Origin: Pontibacter sp. E15-1 | GTDB lineage: Bacteria > Bacteroidota > Bacteroidia > Cytophagales > Hymenobacteraceae | Direction of reading: 5' to 3' | Assembly (NCBI RefSeq): GCF_022601975.1 | Contig: NZ_JAKVIR010000025.1 | Span: forward strand, 1-64,000 | DNA: 64,000 nt | Part shown: in pieces, positions 17,978 to 27,255 of the stretch | Position numbering within the stretch: position 1 is the stretch's first letter | Layout: each line of letters begins with the position of its first letter | Translations under genes and position numbers: made by a program | The notes under the pieces: generated by a model | What the model saw: only the letters and a program-made list of their open reading frames with translations | What the model was told of the DNA's origin: nothing | Databases searched by the model: none

Positions 17978-18222
17978 AGTGCAATTCCCCTCCCAAGAGG
18001 TAGGGCCGTTAAGTTCTAACGAAAATTGTCCCCTTGAGGGGACCGCAGGGGTGTAAAGCCAGCGAAAATAACCTTCCGCAAAGAGCAAACACCCCTCTAA
18101 CTCCCCTCAAGGGGAGAATCGTTTTTCTGCTATATTAAATCTTTACGTGAAGACATGGTGCAAATTCTTAGAACTTAACGGCCCTACCTCTTGGGAGGAG
18201 TTGGGGTGGGTTATTTTGCACT
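17978..18222. repeat. Nested inverted repeat, element within an element
   Basis: The outer element has a perfect 31-bp inverted repeat (17989-18019 with 18168-18198), with matching tips AGTGCAA at 17978 and TTGCACT at 18216. Inside it sits a second palindrome (18027-18054 with 18089-18116) that starts GTCCCC and has an AGGGGTGT motif, resembling family A at its ends. This looks like one small non-autonomous element inserted into another. No coding sequence is present. Confidence 0.7.
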
Positions 18223-18290
18223 TCCACATGCGCAGAATCTATTTGATATCGGTATCAGATTCAGCAATCGAGCGTTTAAATGAGGGAAAA

Positions 18291-18327
18291 AAATAAGCCA
18301 CCCTGATAGAGGCGGCTTATTTTTTTT
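18291..18327. terminator. Bidirectional hairpin
   Basis: The stem AAATAAGCC (18291-18299) pairs with GGCTTATTT (18314-18322). It is followed by a T-run on the plus strand and has T-rich sequence on the minus strand too. It is a second stop point beyond the MFS gene. Confidence 0.55.
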
Positions 18328-18405
18328 GAATGAATGCTTATCAGTTTTAATTTCTGCCTTTATAAGGCCCGATGGCATCTGCAAAGGCATACGTAGCGTT
18401 TCTTC

Positions 18406-18436
18406 AAAACGGGCTGTATTGAATCCCGCCCGTTTT
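18406..18436 (-). terminator. Terminator of the MFS gene
   Basis: The stem AAAACGGGC (18406-18414) pairs with GCCCGTTTT (18428-18436), starting 5 nt past the MFS stop on the minus strand and ending in a short T-run. Confidence 0.65.
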
Positions 18437-18441
18437 GGCTA

Positions 18442-19704
18442 TTAATAGTCTCCGGCTAACTCTGCCGTTCCCGCTTTTTCTGCTTCCGACGTACGCGCTG
18501 TCTTCGCATTCTTCTGCCAGAAAAACAAGATGGTAAACAGCACAATCAAGATAACAGGGAACGCTACCATTTTCTGTAACGTGTCCTGGCCAGCGGCCAA
18601 TTGCAGGGCACTGCCTGTTAGTCCCTGTGCCGTGTACTCTGTCATGGAGCTATCAATCCAGCTTCCTATGAAAGGCTGAAAGATGGAGGAAGAAAACATG
18701 CCTACCGCGCCAATAATGGACATACCCAGGGCGCTGCTCAACGGAACCCGCTGTGCCACTGACCCAACCATGACCGGCCAGAAATAGCCATACCCCAGGG
18801 CAAAAACAATAGCAGCTACATAGGCCATAGACCCGGTTACGGTACTGAACATATAAATGCCTATGGCTGCAAAGACGGCCCCTCCGAGCAATACACCCGT
18901 CTGGCCCAATGTTGCGACCACTGGGCCGGCAAAAAACCTTAACACAGCCACTAACCCAGCGGTCAGGGCAAGGATCAGCATCGGATCTGCTCCGCTGCTA
19001 CCCAGGATAATCTCTACCCACTGGCCAGGCCCAAACTCGGTGATCGCCGTTAGGGCCATGCAAACAATCAGGAAGATATATAAAGGGCTTATCATTGCTT
19101 TCAGGTTTGCTCCAAGCGAGGTAGCTCCTTCCACTTGTGGTCTTGGAAAGGTTTTCCCGAAAAACAAAAAGGCATAGGCAATGGCCGGCACCAGGATGAG
19201 CCACATCTGTGCTTGCCACGAAAAACCTAAATCAGTCATGAATTTGGAGATAAGGGCACCCAAAAGAATCCCGCCAGGAAACCACATATGGAATCTGTTC
19301 AGCATTTTGTTCATTTTGGTGCCTGAATACATATCTGCAATCATAGGGTTACAGGCAGCTTCGGTACATCCGTTCGCTATACCTATCAAGAGCGTGGAGA
19401 TAAGCAACGTGGTGTATCCCCCCGCATATATAGTTAGCAGTATTCCCAAAGCGTGGCATATGAAGGCCACTGTCATGATAATCTTAGGGCCAACCGTATG
19501 GTAAACCAATCCCCCAATGACCATAGAAATGGGGAAACCCAAAAACCACATGGAGTTAATAAACCCTAGTTGCTCGGCGGACAGACCAAATTGTGCACCA
19601 AGCTGGGGGAGAATTCCTGCTCTGATAGAAAAGGTAAAGCCTGTGGTGATGAGTGCAAGGCAACTCCCGTAAAACAAGGCGCTTTTATTAACATTTTCGT
19701 TCAT
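18442..19704 (-). CDS. Major facilitator superfamily sugar transporter
   Basis: A 420-residue inner-membrane protein with 12 predicted spans. The N-terminus reads NKSALFYGSCLALITTGFTFSIRAGILPQL. The loop between spans 2 and 3 carries an MFS-like pattern (GGLVYHTVGPKIIM), and ANGCTEAACNPMIADMY and WFPGGILLGALIS are typical of Bacteroidota sugar/proton symporters of the FucP/NanT-like group. The last 20 residues are polar. It is the last gene of the minus-strand run from susC2, but 478 nt separate it from the hydrolase gene, so it may have its own promoter. It would bring the monosaccharide products of this cluster into the cytoplasm; the substrate is unknown. Confidence 0.88.
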   Translation of the reverse strand: MNENVNKSALFYGSCLALITTGFTFSIRAGILPQLGAQFGLSAEQLGFINSMWFLGFPISMVIGGLVYHTVGPKIIMTVAFICHALGILLTIYAGGYTTLLISTLLIGIANGCTEAACNPMIADMYSGTKMNKMLNRFHMWFPGGILLGALISKFMTDLGFSWQAQMWLILVPAIAYAFLFFGKTFPRPQVEGATSLGANLKAMISPLYIFLIVCMALTAITEFGPGQWVEIILGSSGADPMLILALTAGLVAVLRFFAGPVVATLGQTGVLLGGAVFAAIGIYMFSTVTGSMAYVAAIVFALGYGYFWPVMVGSVAQRVPLSSALGMSIIGAVGMFSSSIFQPFIGSWIDSSMTEYTAQGLTGSALQLAAGQDTLQKMVAFPVILIVLFTILFFWQKNAKTARTSEAEKAGTAELAGDY

Positions 19705-20182
19705 TGAATTTAGGTTTAGAGGTTTTAAATGTAGAAGTATGGGTCCAATTCTGTTGAAAGATGCATATAAATTCTTAATGCATCGCTCTCCTGGTTTATG
19801 GTTTCATGCTGTTTTTGAGGAGGTCGCGTCAGTCGGTCAATAAAAACCTGCGGAAAGTTGCCGGTGCTGGCAAACCCATCGCCCCGGAAAACCCTTTGCT
19901 TCAAAGCTTTATCAGCTTAGCTGCATTCACTGTTTCCTTCTTGTCACTAAGGCCTCACTCATCGCAGTTTAATTTAGGTAAACAGCATGTTAGAAGCAAA
20001 TAATATGATTCTATTTATCAAACTGAATATATGCTTTTAAAACCAATAGGGCCAAACTTTGCAAAACTTAAAGGCATAACCACCGGCATATATCCGGTAT
20101 TCCCTTATAGATATCGGCGGGGTTTTCATCCTGAAAAGGCTACTACAGCAGCAACCTCTATCAACTGTCACCGCGCCCTGCC
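19705..20182. other. Intergenic, nothing recognised
   Basis: 478 nt between the hydrolase stop and the MFS start, both on the minus strand. It is AT-rich near 20000-20050. I see no gene, no clear terminator and no match to the 18-bp element. Confidence 0.5.
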
Positions 20183-20986
20183 CTAGTGCGCTAAGAGCCA
20201 GTCCCTGACACGGGGATTGAAATCCGTCATATTCTCCCAGTGAAAGGCATGCCCGGACCGCTCATACAGATGGAGTTCGGCGTTAGGCATTGCTCCGGCC
20301 ACTTCCTCGGCCATCCATACCGGTGTAAAAGTGTCGTCCCTGCCGCCTATCACCAAAGCAGGCGCGGCAACCTCCCGAAGCTTCTCCAGCGCATCATGTG
20401 TGACACAGGCAGCCGCCTGCCCCTCTAAGCCATGTAGCGGCTGCGGGTGCGACTCCATGGCTGCCTGCCTTCGGCCCTCCTCCAACTCTGAAAACATTTG
20501 CTGATCGTCCCAGGAGGATTTGGCGTAGATGAGCAACTGGATATATAAACTGAACTCCTCGGGCCTGAGCCTGGCTTTGCAGTGCATCATGTGCTGAAAA
20601 ACTCCCCTTGCGGTGTTATCGCACCGGGCCCAGGTGCACATCAGCACCAGTGACGTTACTTTTTCAGGATGACGAATCGCTAGCTGCTGTGCAATGATGC
20701 TTCCCATCGAACAACCGACCACCCTTGCCTGCGGTATCTGTAACGCATCCAGTAACCCCGCGTAATCATCAGCCATCTGCGCGGTGGTATAGGGCGCAGC
20801 GGGCTTGTCTGAGCGCCCCACCCCACGGTTATCTGCCAGGATGCACCTGAAGTCCTTTTCCCAGTACGCCGCATGCTGCTCCCAGACTGACCCGGGGGCG
20901 GTGATGCCCATGATCAGCAACAGCGGGGCTCCAGAGCCGTGCTCTTCGTAGTACAGGTTTATTCCGTTGCTATGTATATGCGGCAT
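20183..20986 (-). CDS. Alpha/beta-hydrolase fold protein
   Basis: A cytoplasmic alpha/beta hydrolase of 267 residues. It has an oxyanion/HG-like region (LLLIMGITAPGSVW), the nucleophile elbow GCSMGS (Ser about residue 95), the acid in GGRDDTFTP and the catalytic His in ERSGHAFHWEN. There is no signal peptide. It starts 9 nt after the upstream sugar isomerase gene, so it is in the operon. It is closest to the 3-oxoadipate enol-lactonase / esterase type of hydrolases. In this setting it may open a sugar lactone or remove an ester from a sugar, but this is inference. Confidence 0.88.
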   Translation of the reverse strand: MPHIHSNGINLYYEEHGSGAPLLLIMGITAPGSVWEQHAAYWEKDFRCILADNRGVGRSDKPAAPYTTAQMADDYAGLLDALQIPQARVVGCSMGSIIAQQLAIRHPEKVTSLVLMCTWARCDNTARGVFQHMMHCKARLRPEEFSLYIQLLIYAKSSWDDQQMFSELEEGRRQAAMESHPQPLHGLEGQAAACVTHDALEKLREVAAPALVIGGRDDTFTPVWMAEEVAGAMPNAELHLYERSGHAFHWENMTDFNPRVRDWLLAH

Positions 20987-20995
20987 GCCCTTGGG

Positions 20996-21823
20996 TTATT
21001 TTACTTGTGGTAACAGCACTTCCCTTATCCACTGCCCGTCATGCAGCGTGACGGCGTCCGGGTCTTCCAGCGCCTCCTTTCCCTCGTCTTCACAAACGAT
21101 CCAGCCTTTGTAGTCCCTGTCTTTCAGCCACTGGGTGATCGTCGGCAGGTCAACCTTCCCCTTCCCCATCAGGGCAAACTCCGGCGCTCCGTCCCAGTCT
21201 TTGTAATGCACATGGTTGATCAGATGGGCATATTGTTTCATCTTTTCCAGCGGGTCCATGCCTCCGTTGATGATATGGCCCACATCGGGTGTCCAGCCGG
21301 TAGCCTCGCTGTCCAATGTTTCTAATATGATGCTATAGTCTTCCTCTGTTCGCGTGATAGACGTGTGGGGCGAGTTGGGATGGAAGCTGCACGGCACGCC
21401 CCGTTCCATCGCCCTTCTCGATACGCTGTTGACAATGCGCACCAGGCTTTGGCGGCGGGAGGCCAGTTCATGCCTCCCGCTCGGCTTTTGCACGGTGCAG
21501 AGGATAGCGCCCGGGAAACGCTGCAACAGACTGATGGCCTGGTCTGCTTCCTCGCGTTCCTTTTCCGACTCCTCCGTTCCGTTCCAGTCCATTGCCAGAG
21601 AGAGCGCAGCCAGTTCTATACCCTCTTCCTGCAACTTATTCTCTAAACGGCCAGCGTCCTTCATATCCCCCATCCAGGAATAAATCGGTTGAATGCCGGT
21701 AAATCCGGCTTTGGCAATCACTTCAATCATATGCCCTAACTGGCCTTCATACGTTTGCCCATTGTTGTTCATAAACCAGGTATATACCTCAGACCCAAAG
21801 CGAAAGGAAAGATGTTGTGTCAT
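20996..21823 (-). CDS. Sugar phosphate isomerase/epimerase-like TIM barrel (275 aa)
   Basis: Xylose-isomerase-like TIM barrel (AP-endonuclease family 2). The N-terminus SFRFGSEVYTWFMNNNGQTYEGQLGHMIEVIAKAGFTGIQPI is typical of IolE/Hyi-like enzymes. Candidate metal ligands are the Asp in DVGHIINGG, the His in HVHYKDW and the Glu in VCEDEGKEALEDP. It follows the second isomerase by 36 nt and precedes the hydrolase by 9 nt. The family includes epimerases, isomerases and lyases acting on keto-sugars. With ThuA and a cytochrome in the same operon, an oxidised sugar is a plausible substrate. Confidence 0.88.
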   Translation of the reverse strand: MTQHLSFRFGSEVYTWFMNNNGQTYEGQLGHMIEVIAKAGFTGIQPIYSWMGDMKDAGRLENKLQEEGIELAALSLAMDWNGTEESEKEREEADQAISLLQRFPGAILCTVQKPSGRHELASRRQSLVRIVNSVSRRAMERGVPCSFHPNSPHTSITRTEEDYSIILETLDSEATGWTPDVGHIINGGMDPLEKMKQYAHLINHVHYKDWDGAPEFALMGKGKVDLPTITQWLKDRDYKGWIVCEDEGKEALEDPDAVTLHDGQWIREVLLPQVK

Positions 21824-21859
21824 GTCAGGAATCTTCTTTAAACTATGTATGAAAAAATA

Positions 21860-22741
21860 TCAAAGCGCGTGCTTGAGGGTTTTCTGCTTATCAAGCCCAT
21901 GCTTTTGGCACATTTGCCTGATAAGTTTCAAACCGCCTACCGCTATATCCCAGGGATCCGAATATTCTCGCCATACCCCTATGGAATTGGCAAAGTCTGG
22001 GTCATTCCTCGAAAAAGCCTCGATCGTGAGCCAGCCAGGGTAGTTTATTTGGGCTAATGCGGAGAAGACCTCGTCGAAATCCACATGTCCGTCTCCGGGT
22101 GTGCCGCGGTCGTTCTCGCTGATGTGGACGTGCGCCAGCAGGGGTGCGATGGTTTGAATGGCCGTCGTGAATTTCTTCTCTTCGATGTTGGCGTGATGGG
22201 TGTCGAACATCGCCTTTACGTGGGGATGACCGACCGTTTTCACCAACCGGGTAAGTTGCTCCATGGTGTTGCATAAATAGCACTCAAAGCGGTTAAGCGC
22301 CTCCAACCCCAGCGTGATATCGGCTTGTGCCGCATACTCCCCGGCGGCATGCAGCACCTCGGCGCTCCAGCCATACTCCCGGTCTTCAGGGGCATGCTGC
22401 GCGAAGATGGCGTGCGCCGAATGAAAGGGCCCGCAAATTACCCTGGCCTGCATATCGTGCGCACGGTCTATCGCCCACTTCATGCGGTCCAAGGCCTTTG
22501 CCCTTACTGCGGCTATTTCACTGATCGGGTTTTCATCCTTCCCTACCACAAAAACACAGGTTGTTTCCATGCCAATGCTCCGGACATGCTCGCCCACGCG
22601 TTTATAGGCAGCTTCATCCGGTGACCCTATCAAGCATTCGATGCCATCGTAACCGATGGCCTTTAATCTGTCGGTGATAGGCATTAGTTCATCCGACACT
22701 ACTGCCGACCAAGCCAGCACATTGAATCCAATCTTATTCAT
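21860..22741 (-). CDS. Sugar phosphate isomerase/epimerase-like TIM barrel (293 aa)
   Basis: A second xylose-isomerase-like TIM barrel, 293 residues, close to D-tagatose/D-psicose 3-epimerase-like proteins. It begins MNKIGFNVLAWSAVVSDELMPITDRLKAIGYDGIECLIG. Metal-site candidates are the Glu in LGLEALNRFE, the Asp in KAMFDTHHANIEE, the His in AHVHISENDRGTPGDGHVDF and the Glu in LTIEAF. The motif GTPGDGHVDF is characteristic of ketose 3-epimerases. It is between thuA and the other isomerase. C3 epimerisation or isomerisation of a free ketose is the best guess. Confidence 0.9.
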   Translation of the reverse strand: MNKIGFNVLAWSAVVSDELMPITDRLKAIGYDGIECLIGSPDEAAYKRVGEHVRSIGMETTCVFVVGKDENPISEIAAVRAKALDRMKWAIDRAHDMQARVICGPFHSAHAIFAQHAPEDREYGWSAEVLHAAGEYAAQADITLGLEALNRFECYLCNTMEQLTRLVKTVGHPHVKAMFDTHHANIEEKKFTTAIQTIAPLLAHVHISENDRGTPGDGHVDFDEVFSALAQINYPGWLTIEAFSRNDPDFANSIGVWREYSDPWDIAVGGLKLIRQMCQKHGLDKQKTLKHAL

Positions 22742-22865
22742 TGCTTTTCTTTTTCTATAGAATGGAGTTAAAGAAAATTAAAGTACTGCAGCTCCGTTGA
22801 TGGCATGAAAATACGCGAGCCTTTTTCTCCCCAAGAAGCTGATCCCTATATGCTCACCCTATATT

Positions 22866-23753
22866 TCAATTATTAGGGGTTCTGTAAGGCACGTTCATTT
22901 CTATTGCCCCGTTCCACTTCTTCGGAACAGGCATACCGGCTGCCCAATGAATTGCGTTGATTACCAGGCGCTGAAAAGGCTCCTCATTAAAGTCCTCCGG
23001 GTGCCCCAGCGTGGTCATGAACACTTTTCCGCCATAGGAATTCTCGCCCGTCCAGGCTACCGGATGATCGATGGCATCAGCCTTATTCGGATTGACCGAG
23101 TGCCCCATCAGCAACAAGTCGGAGCCTCTGGAAGGATAGTCCGGCAGGGTGGTGTATAGCCATGATGTTGCATGAAACTTCTGATCGACCCCGATCAGGA
23201 TGGGGTTGTTGCTCGCCTCCGGGATCACGGACACATCTGTGCTGGACTCATGGCCATAGTGGGTATGGTTCGCTTTGCCGCCCCAGCCCGGAGGAGAATT
23301 GAAGGCCATTTCTCCAAACGCGTTCCACTTTTCCAGTGCATGGCCTTTCGGATAATTGAAGGCATGGGTCGTGGTCCGGAAGCCCACCACGGGTTTGCCG
23401 GTCTTCAGATAGTCCTCAATATGCTTCACCTGGTCTGCGGGCAGTCGGCGCCAACGCAGAAAGAACACGGCCAGGTCAGCATCTTTCAATGCCTCCAACC
23501 CCGGAATATTCTCTTCTGCGTTATGATCAGGGGAAGATTTCAGTACGATTGTGCGGAACCCGTAATTCTTCTCTAACTCCGCTGCAATGAGCGGCATGGT
23601 TGCCTCGCTGCTATACTCATGGTCGCCGGTCACAAAGACCACCAAAGGCTTTTCGGCACTTAACTTTGCTTCGGATTGGGCGCAGGAAGAAAGCGTGCAC
23701 GTGAGTATAAGGCACACTAAAACCAGGTAGCTCATGCTTTTCAAATATTTCAT
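22866..23753 (-). CDS. ThuA-domain lipoprotein
   Basis: Exported ThuA-like protein of 295 residues. The signal peptide ends in a lipobox-like TLSSCAQSE. The fold is glutamine-amidotransferase-like: LVVFVTGDHEYSSEATMPLIAAEL at the start, then LADFFLRW-type segment (DLAVFFLRWRRLPADQVKHI) and VAWTGENSYGGKVFMTTLGHPEDF near the end. ThuA proteins were named from trehalose utilisation in rhizobia and often sit with Gfo/Idh oxidoreductases, PVC-type cytochromes and TIM-barrel isomerases. The biochemical role is not settled. Here it lies 44 nt after the large cytochrome gene and 124 nt before the isomerases. Confidence 0.9.
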   Translation of the reverse strand: MKYLKSMSYLVLVCLILTCTLSSCAQSEAKLSAEKPLVVFVTGDHEYSSEATMPLIAAELEKNYGFRTIVLKSSPDHNAEENIPGLEALKDADLAVFFLRWRRLPADQVKHIEDYLKTGKPVVGFRTTTHAFNYPKGHALEKWNAFGEMAFNSPPGWGGKANHTHYGHESSTDVSVIPEASNNPILIGVDQKFHATSWLYTTLPDYPSRGSDLLLMGHSVNPNKADAIDHPVAWTGENSYGGKVFMTTLGHPEDFNEEPFQRLVINAIHWAAGMPVPKKWNGAIEMNVPYRTPNN

Positions 23754-23797
23754 AGACAGCTCTGTATGTTTATGGTTGATCGATACGATTGTACAAG

Positions 23798-26700
23798 CTA
23801 AGGAAGAAGGGCCTCAGCCGGGTGTTGTTCGAGGAGCTCCTGAGGCGAATAGAACCCGGTTTTGCCTTTTGTGGCCTCCCGTACTTCCTTAACCTTCTGC
23901 GGCGTGACAGCGGAAGCTTTATTCCCGAAGGAGTTCCGCACGTAGGTCAACACGGCGGCTACTTCCTCGTCTTTCAGCATCCCTCCGAATGGGGTCATCG
24001 GCACTTGCCCGGGGTACTCCTTGCCAAGCACTTCAATCGGGCCATGAAGCCCTTTCAGCACAAGCTTGATGAAGCGTTCATCGCTGCCTACTACCCATTT
24101 GGTCCCGGTAAGGGGCGGAAAGCCAGAGTTAGTCAGGCCTTTCCCGTCTGGCTGATGGCAGGTGCCACAAAATCCTTCCCGGGCATATATGGCTTTCCCT
24201 TTCACAAACAGGTCTTGTTCCGCCCCCTTCAGATCGGTTTTGGCGATTGCCTGCTCCTGCTTTTCCACTGCTCTGCCATTGAGATGTGCCAGCGCTGTTT
24301 CATGGGCATGCACCATCCATTCATCAAGTGGCTTCTTACCGGCCTCATTCACAATGGCCAAGCCCTCTTCCTTGTCCAGCCAGGAGGCAGCGACAATCGC
24401 TTCCAGGCGCACACGCCCGTGCTCATCCCTTGCCGCCTGCAGCAGTAGGTCTGCCTGATCGGCCACCTGATGCCCTGTATAGCGCAGCACGCGCACGGCC
24501 GCAGCCCGGGTCCGGTAATCTTTCGCCTGCAGTAGCCGACGCAGCAGGCCTTCGTCTACCTGGTTTAAACCCCAACTCACCCACAGGCCTTCCAGCAAGT
24601 GGTGCTCATACCGGACATCGTTCTTATCCAGGTTTGCAACCCAGGTCGTAAGCGCTGGCAGCACCTCAGCCTTGTCGCGGCCCCGCAGCTCGCGGCGGGT
24701 ACGGTAGCGGGTCCTGAACTCCGGCAGCTTCAGGTTATCGAGGAGTTGGGGGACAGTCGCCCCGGCCACTTTGGCTGGTTTAACCAATGGGCGGGAAGGG
24801 TAAGTGATGCGGTAAATGCGTCCGTGCACGTGGTCGCGGAGCGGGTCGCGGGCGTTGTGCTGCATGTGGCCGATCAGCACGTTGTGCCAGTCAACGAGGT
24901 AAAGCGAGCCATCGGGTGCAAACTCCATGTCCACCGGGCGGAAGTTACGGTCTTCTGCCTGCACAAGGTCCTGGCGGTGCCGGCTCTTATAGCCCGTGCC
25001 GTCGTCTACCAGCGTGTGTTGCTTCGTACCCAAAAAGCCGATGGTGTTGTTGATCAGGAAGTCGCCCTGCACCTCGTCCGGAAAGTGCCGGCTCGAAACG
25101 AACTCCAGGCCGGAAGTAGGGCGCACCCGGTGCTTCTCTTCAACAAGCTGATTTGATTTGTGGGTGGCAACGCCATATCTTGGCTTCACCGTTCCAGGCA
25201 TCATCCAGCGCACATCCGGGCTGGAGGTCTCCGCGAAAAAGTTCTGGCCCCATTCATCGAAGGCTATGCCCCACGGGTTCGGGATGGAGAGTTGGGCTGT
25301 TCTTTCCAGGTGATGCCGTTGCGGGCTATACCGGTAAAAGCCGCCATTGGTAGCCCGGACCGGACCGTAAGGGGTTTCCACGTTGGTATGCAGAAAAACG
25401 CCCTCGCCCATATAGATGGCCCCGGATGGGTCGGCGGTATAGGCGCTGTGTGCGTGGTGCGTGTCGTGGTCATCAAACCCGCTCAAGAGGATTTGCTTCG
25501 TATCGGCCTTGTCGTCGCCGTTTGTGTCGGTGTAGAGCATCAGGTTCGTGCCCTGCGATATATATACCCCTTCCGGTGCGAGCTCAAACCCTACCGGCAG
25601 GTGCAGGCCATCCGCAAAGGTCGTCTGCTTGTCAGCTTTACCGTCACTGTTGGTGTCTTCCAGTATGATGATCTTATCGTTCGGCTTTTGATCCCCCGGT
25701 TTGTAATGCGGGTAGCTTGGCATGGTGGCCACCCAAAGGCGCCCTTTGTTATCGAAGGACAACTGCACGGGGTTGGCTAAATCGGCGAATTCTTTCTCCG
25801 AGGCAAAAAGCTCGATCTTATATCCCGGGGCCACTTTAATTTTATCAAGCGCCTCCTGCCCGTACAGGTATTCCGTGCTCCCGTTTTCCTCAGGGTCGTA
25901 GTTGGTTTTTACCTCCGGCAGCGGCGTGGTGTTTTTATCGGCGGCAGCCACATCCATTTTCTCGCCTTTCACCGCACGCCAGATCGCCTCGTCCCGGATG
26001 GCGGTCATCTCACGGATCTTGGCAATTTCAGCAGGATAGTTGTCGGGCCCAAAGGGATTGTAACGCCGGCCGTAGGCATGCACGCCGTTCGGGATTTTGA
26101 AGTCATTGTGCCACATCCAGTTCTTCTCGCGTACGGCGGCGCGGACCAGTTCGCGGTGTGCCTCGGCTTTCGCGTCAGCCTTCCCGAACACCTTATCAGC
26201 GAGCAGTGTCGAGAATCTCTTATAGCCATCCTCATTCAGCTGGAAACCATCGATTGTGAGAGGCTCGAGATCCATATCAAACCACGCTTTTGTAGGTGCG
26301 TATGCATCTACAAAGTGGACGTTGTTTCTGGCAGCGACCTCTTCCATGGCTTTGGCATACAAGATTAAGTTGGCATTCTCCTGCTTGCCATCCGGCAGGT
26401 CATATTTCCCGGAAAGATCTTCGAAGGCGATGGGCGATACAATTGCCAGCTGAGGAGGCGACTCCCCGTTGTACTGCTGGCTTAAGGTGTGCTTGATGAA
26501 GGCCTCAAGCTCTGCTTTGTAATTCTCCAGGCCTTCTTCTCCCTGAAAAGACTCGTTGTACCCGAAGAACGCGATGATTATATCTGCCTTCAGTTGCGTG
26601 AGCCATTCGTCCGGTGTCGGGAAATGGCCTTCGCTCCCCGAGTTGGTGGCAAGCTCGGTCTGGAACTTTTCAGCCCCCGGAAAGGCCCACGGCGACACAC

Positions 26701-26965
26701 GGCTGGCATGCGGCCTGAACCCGGGTGTGTTACCACCGTCACTCATGTTCCGGATGTACAACAGGCTGTCCGGGTAGCGAAGGTGCATTTCGGTCTCAAA
26801 ATGACCAAAGTTCATCATCCTGGAGCCCAAGTTATTCCCTATCAGGACGATGTGAGAACCTTTTTCAAGCTCTAAAGCAGCTTCTTCCGATTCGAAGCTT
26901 GTCCCCGGCACGTTACAGCCTGTCAGGGACAAGATGCACAAAGAGAGATAAATTATATAACGCAT
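23798..26965 (-). CDS. SGNH-like/PVC-type cytochrome c lipoprotein (1055 aa)
   Basis: A large exported lipoprotein (lipobox LSLTGC, Cys 17) with four parts. Residues about 35-260 form an SGNH-hydrolase-like domain (IVLIGNNLGSRM, FFGYNESFQGEEGL, DGFQLNEDGY). A beta-propeller follows (LANPVQLSFDNKGRLWVA, ILEDTNSDGKADKQTTFADGL, DFLINNTIGFLG, PVDMEFAPDGSLYLVDWHN). Then comes a HEAT-like region (RTRAAAVRVLRYTGH), and last a c-type cytochrome with heme site CGTCHQPDGKGL (about residue 930). In the SGNH block the usual nucleophile Ser is replaced (GNN instead of GDS) and the usual catalytic His position is Gln. It probably oxidises a sugar in the periplasm. It is downstream of susCD2 by 290 nt and 44 nt ahead of thuA. 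Confidence 0.9.
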   Translation of the reverse strand: MRYIIYLSLCILSLTGCNVPGTSFESEEAALELEKGSHIVLIGNNLGSRMMNFGHFETEMHLRYPDSLLYIRNMSDGGNTPGFRPHASRVSPWAFPGAEKFQTELATNSGSEGHFPTPDEWLTQLKADIIIAFFGYNESFQGEEGLENYKAELEAFIKHTLSQQYNGESPPQLAIVSPIAFEDLSGKYDLPDGKQENANLILYAKAMEEVAARNNVHFVDAYAPTKAWFDMDLEPLTIDGFQLNEDGYKRFSTLLADKVFGKADAKAEAHRELVRAAVREKNWMWHNDFKIPNGVHAYGRRYNPFGPDNYPAEIAKIREMTAIRDEAIWRAVKGEKMDVAAADKNTTPLPEVKTNYDPEENGSTEYLYGQEALDKIKVAPGYKIELFASEKEFADLANPVQLSFDNKGRLWVATMPSYPHYKPGDQKPNDKIIILEDTNSDGKADKQTTFADGLHLPVGFELAPEGVYISQGTNLMLYTDTNGDDKADTKQILLSGFDDHDTHHAHSAYTADPSGAIYMGEGVFLHTNVETPYGPVRATNGGFYRYSPQRHHLERTAQLSIPNPWGIAFDEWGQNFFAETSSPDVRWMMPGTVKPRYGVATHKSNQLVEEKHRVRPTSGLEFVSSRHFPDEVQGDFLINNTIGFLGTKQHTLVDDGTGYKSRHRQDLVQAEDRNFRPVDMEFAPDGSLYLVDWHNVLIGHMQHNARDPLRDHVHGRIYRITYPSRPLVKPAKVAGATVPQLLDNLKLPEFRTRYRTRRELRGRDKAEVLPALTTWVANLDKNDVRYEHHLLEGLWVSWGLNQVDEGLLRRLLQAKDYRTRAAAVRVLRYTGHQVADQADLLLQAARDEHGRVRLEAIVAASWLDKEEGLAIVNEAGKKPLDEWMVHAHETALAHLNGRAVEKQEQAIAKTDLKGAEQDLFVKGKAIYAREGFCGTCHQPDGKGLTNSGFPPLTGTKWVVGSDERFIKLVLKGLHGPIEVLGKEYPGQVPMTPFGGMLKDEEVAAVLTYVRNSFGNKASAVTPQKVKEVREATKGKTGFYSPQELLEQHPAEALLP

Positions 26966-27255
26966 ATGATTGACAATTAAGAAGGCAAATGGATATACCC
27001 TATCATGGATTTTCTGTTTGAGACAAAGTTAGCTGCCCGGCACATATTCGGCCCTTGCAGCCAGTGCTTTGCGCGGCTAATCATTTTCATGGTTAATCTC
27101 ATCCCTGAACGGTCAAGCAAAAGCAAACCATAATGTACATAATTAAACCCTATTAATTTAATACATTTCTGCTATTCTTAGCACCTGGAATGAATAAGCG
27201 ACTCCAGCCTTATTTAGTATCAGCAACACCAATGCAGCTTTATCTTGATACCAGC

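Noticed and set aside
17500-18210. Repeats that could suggest a CRISPR array
   Set aside because: The repeats are long palindromes in inverted arrangement with no regular spacers and no cas genes nearby.
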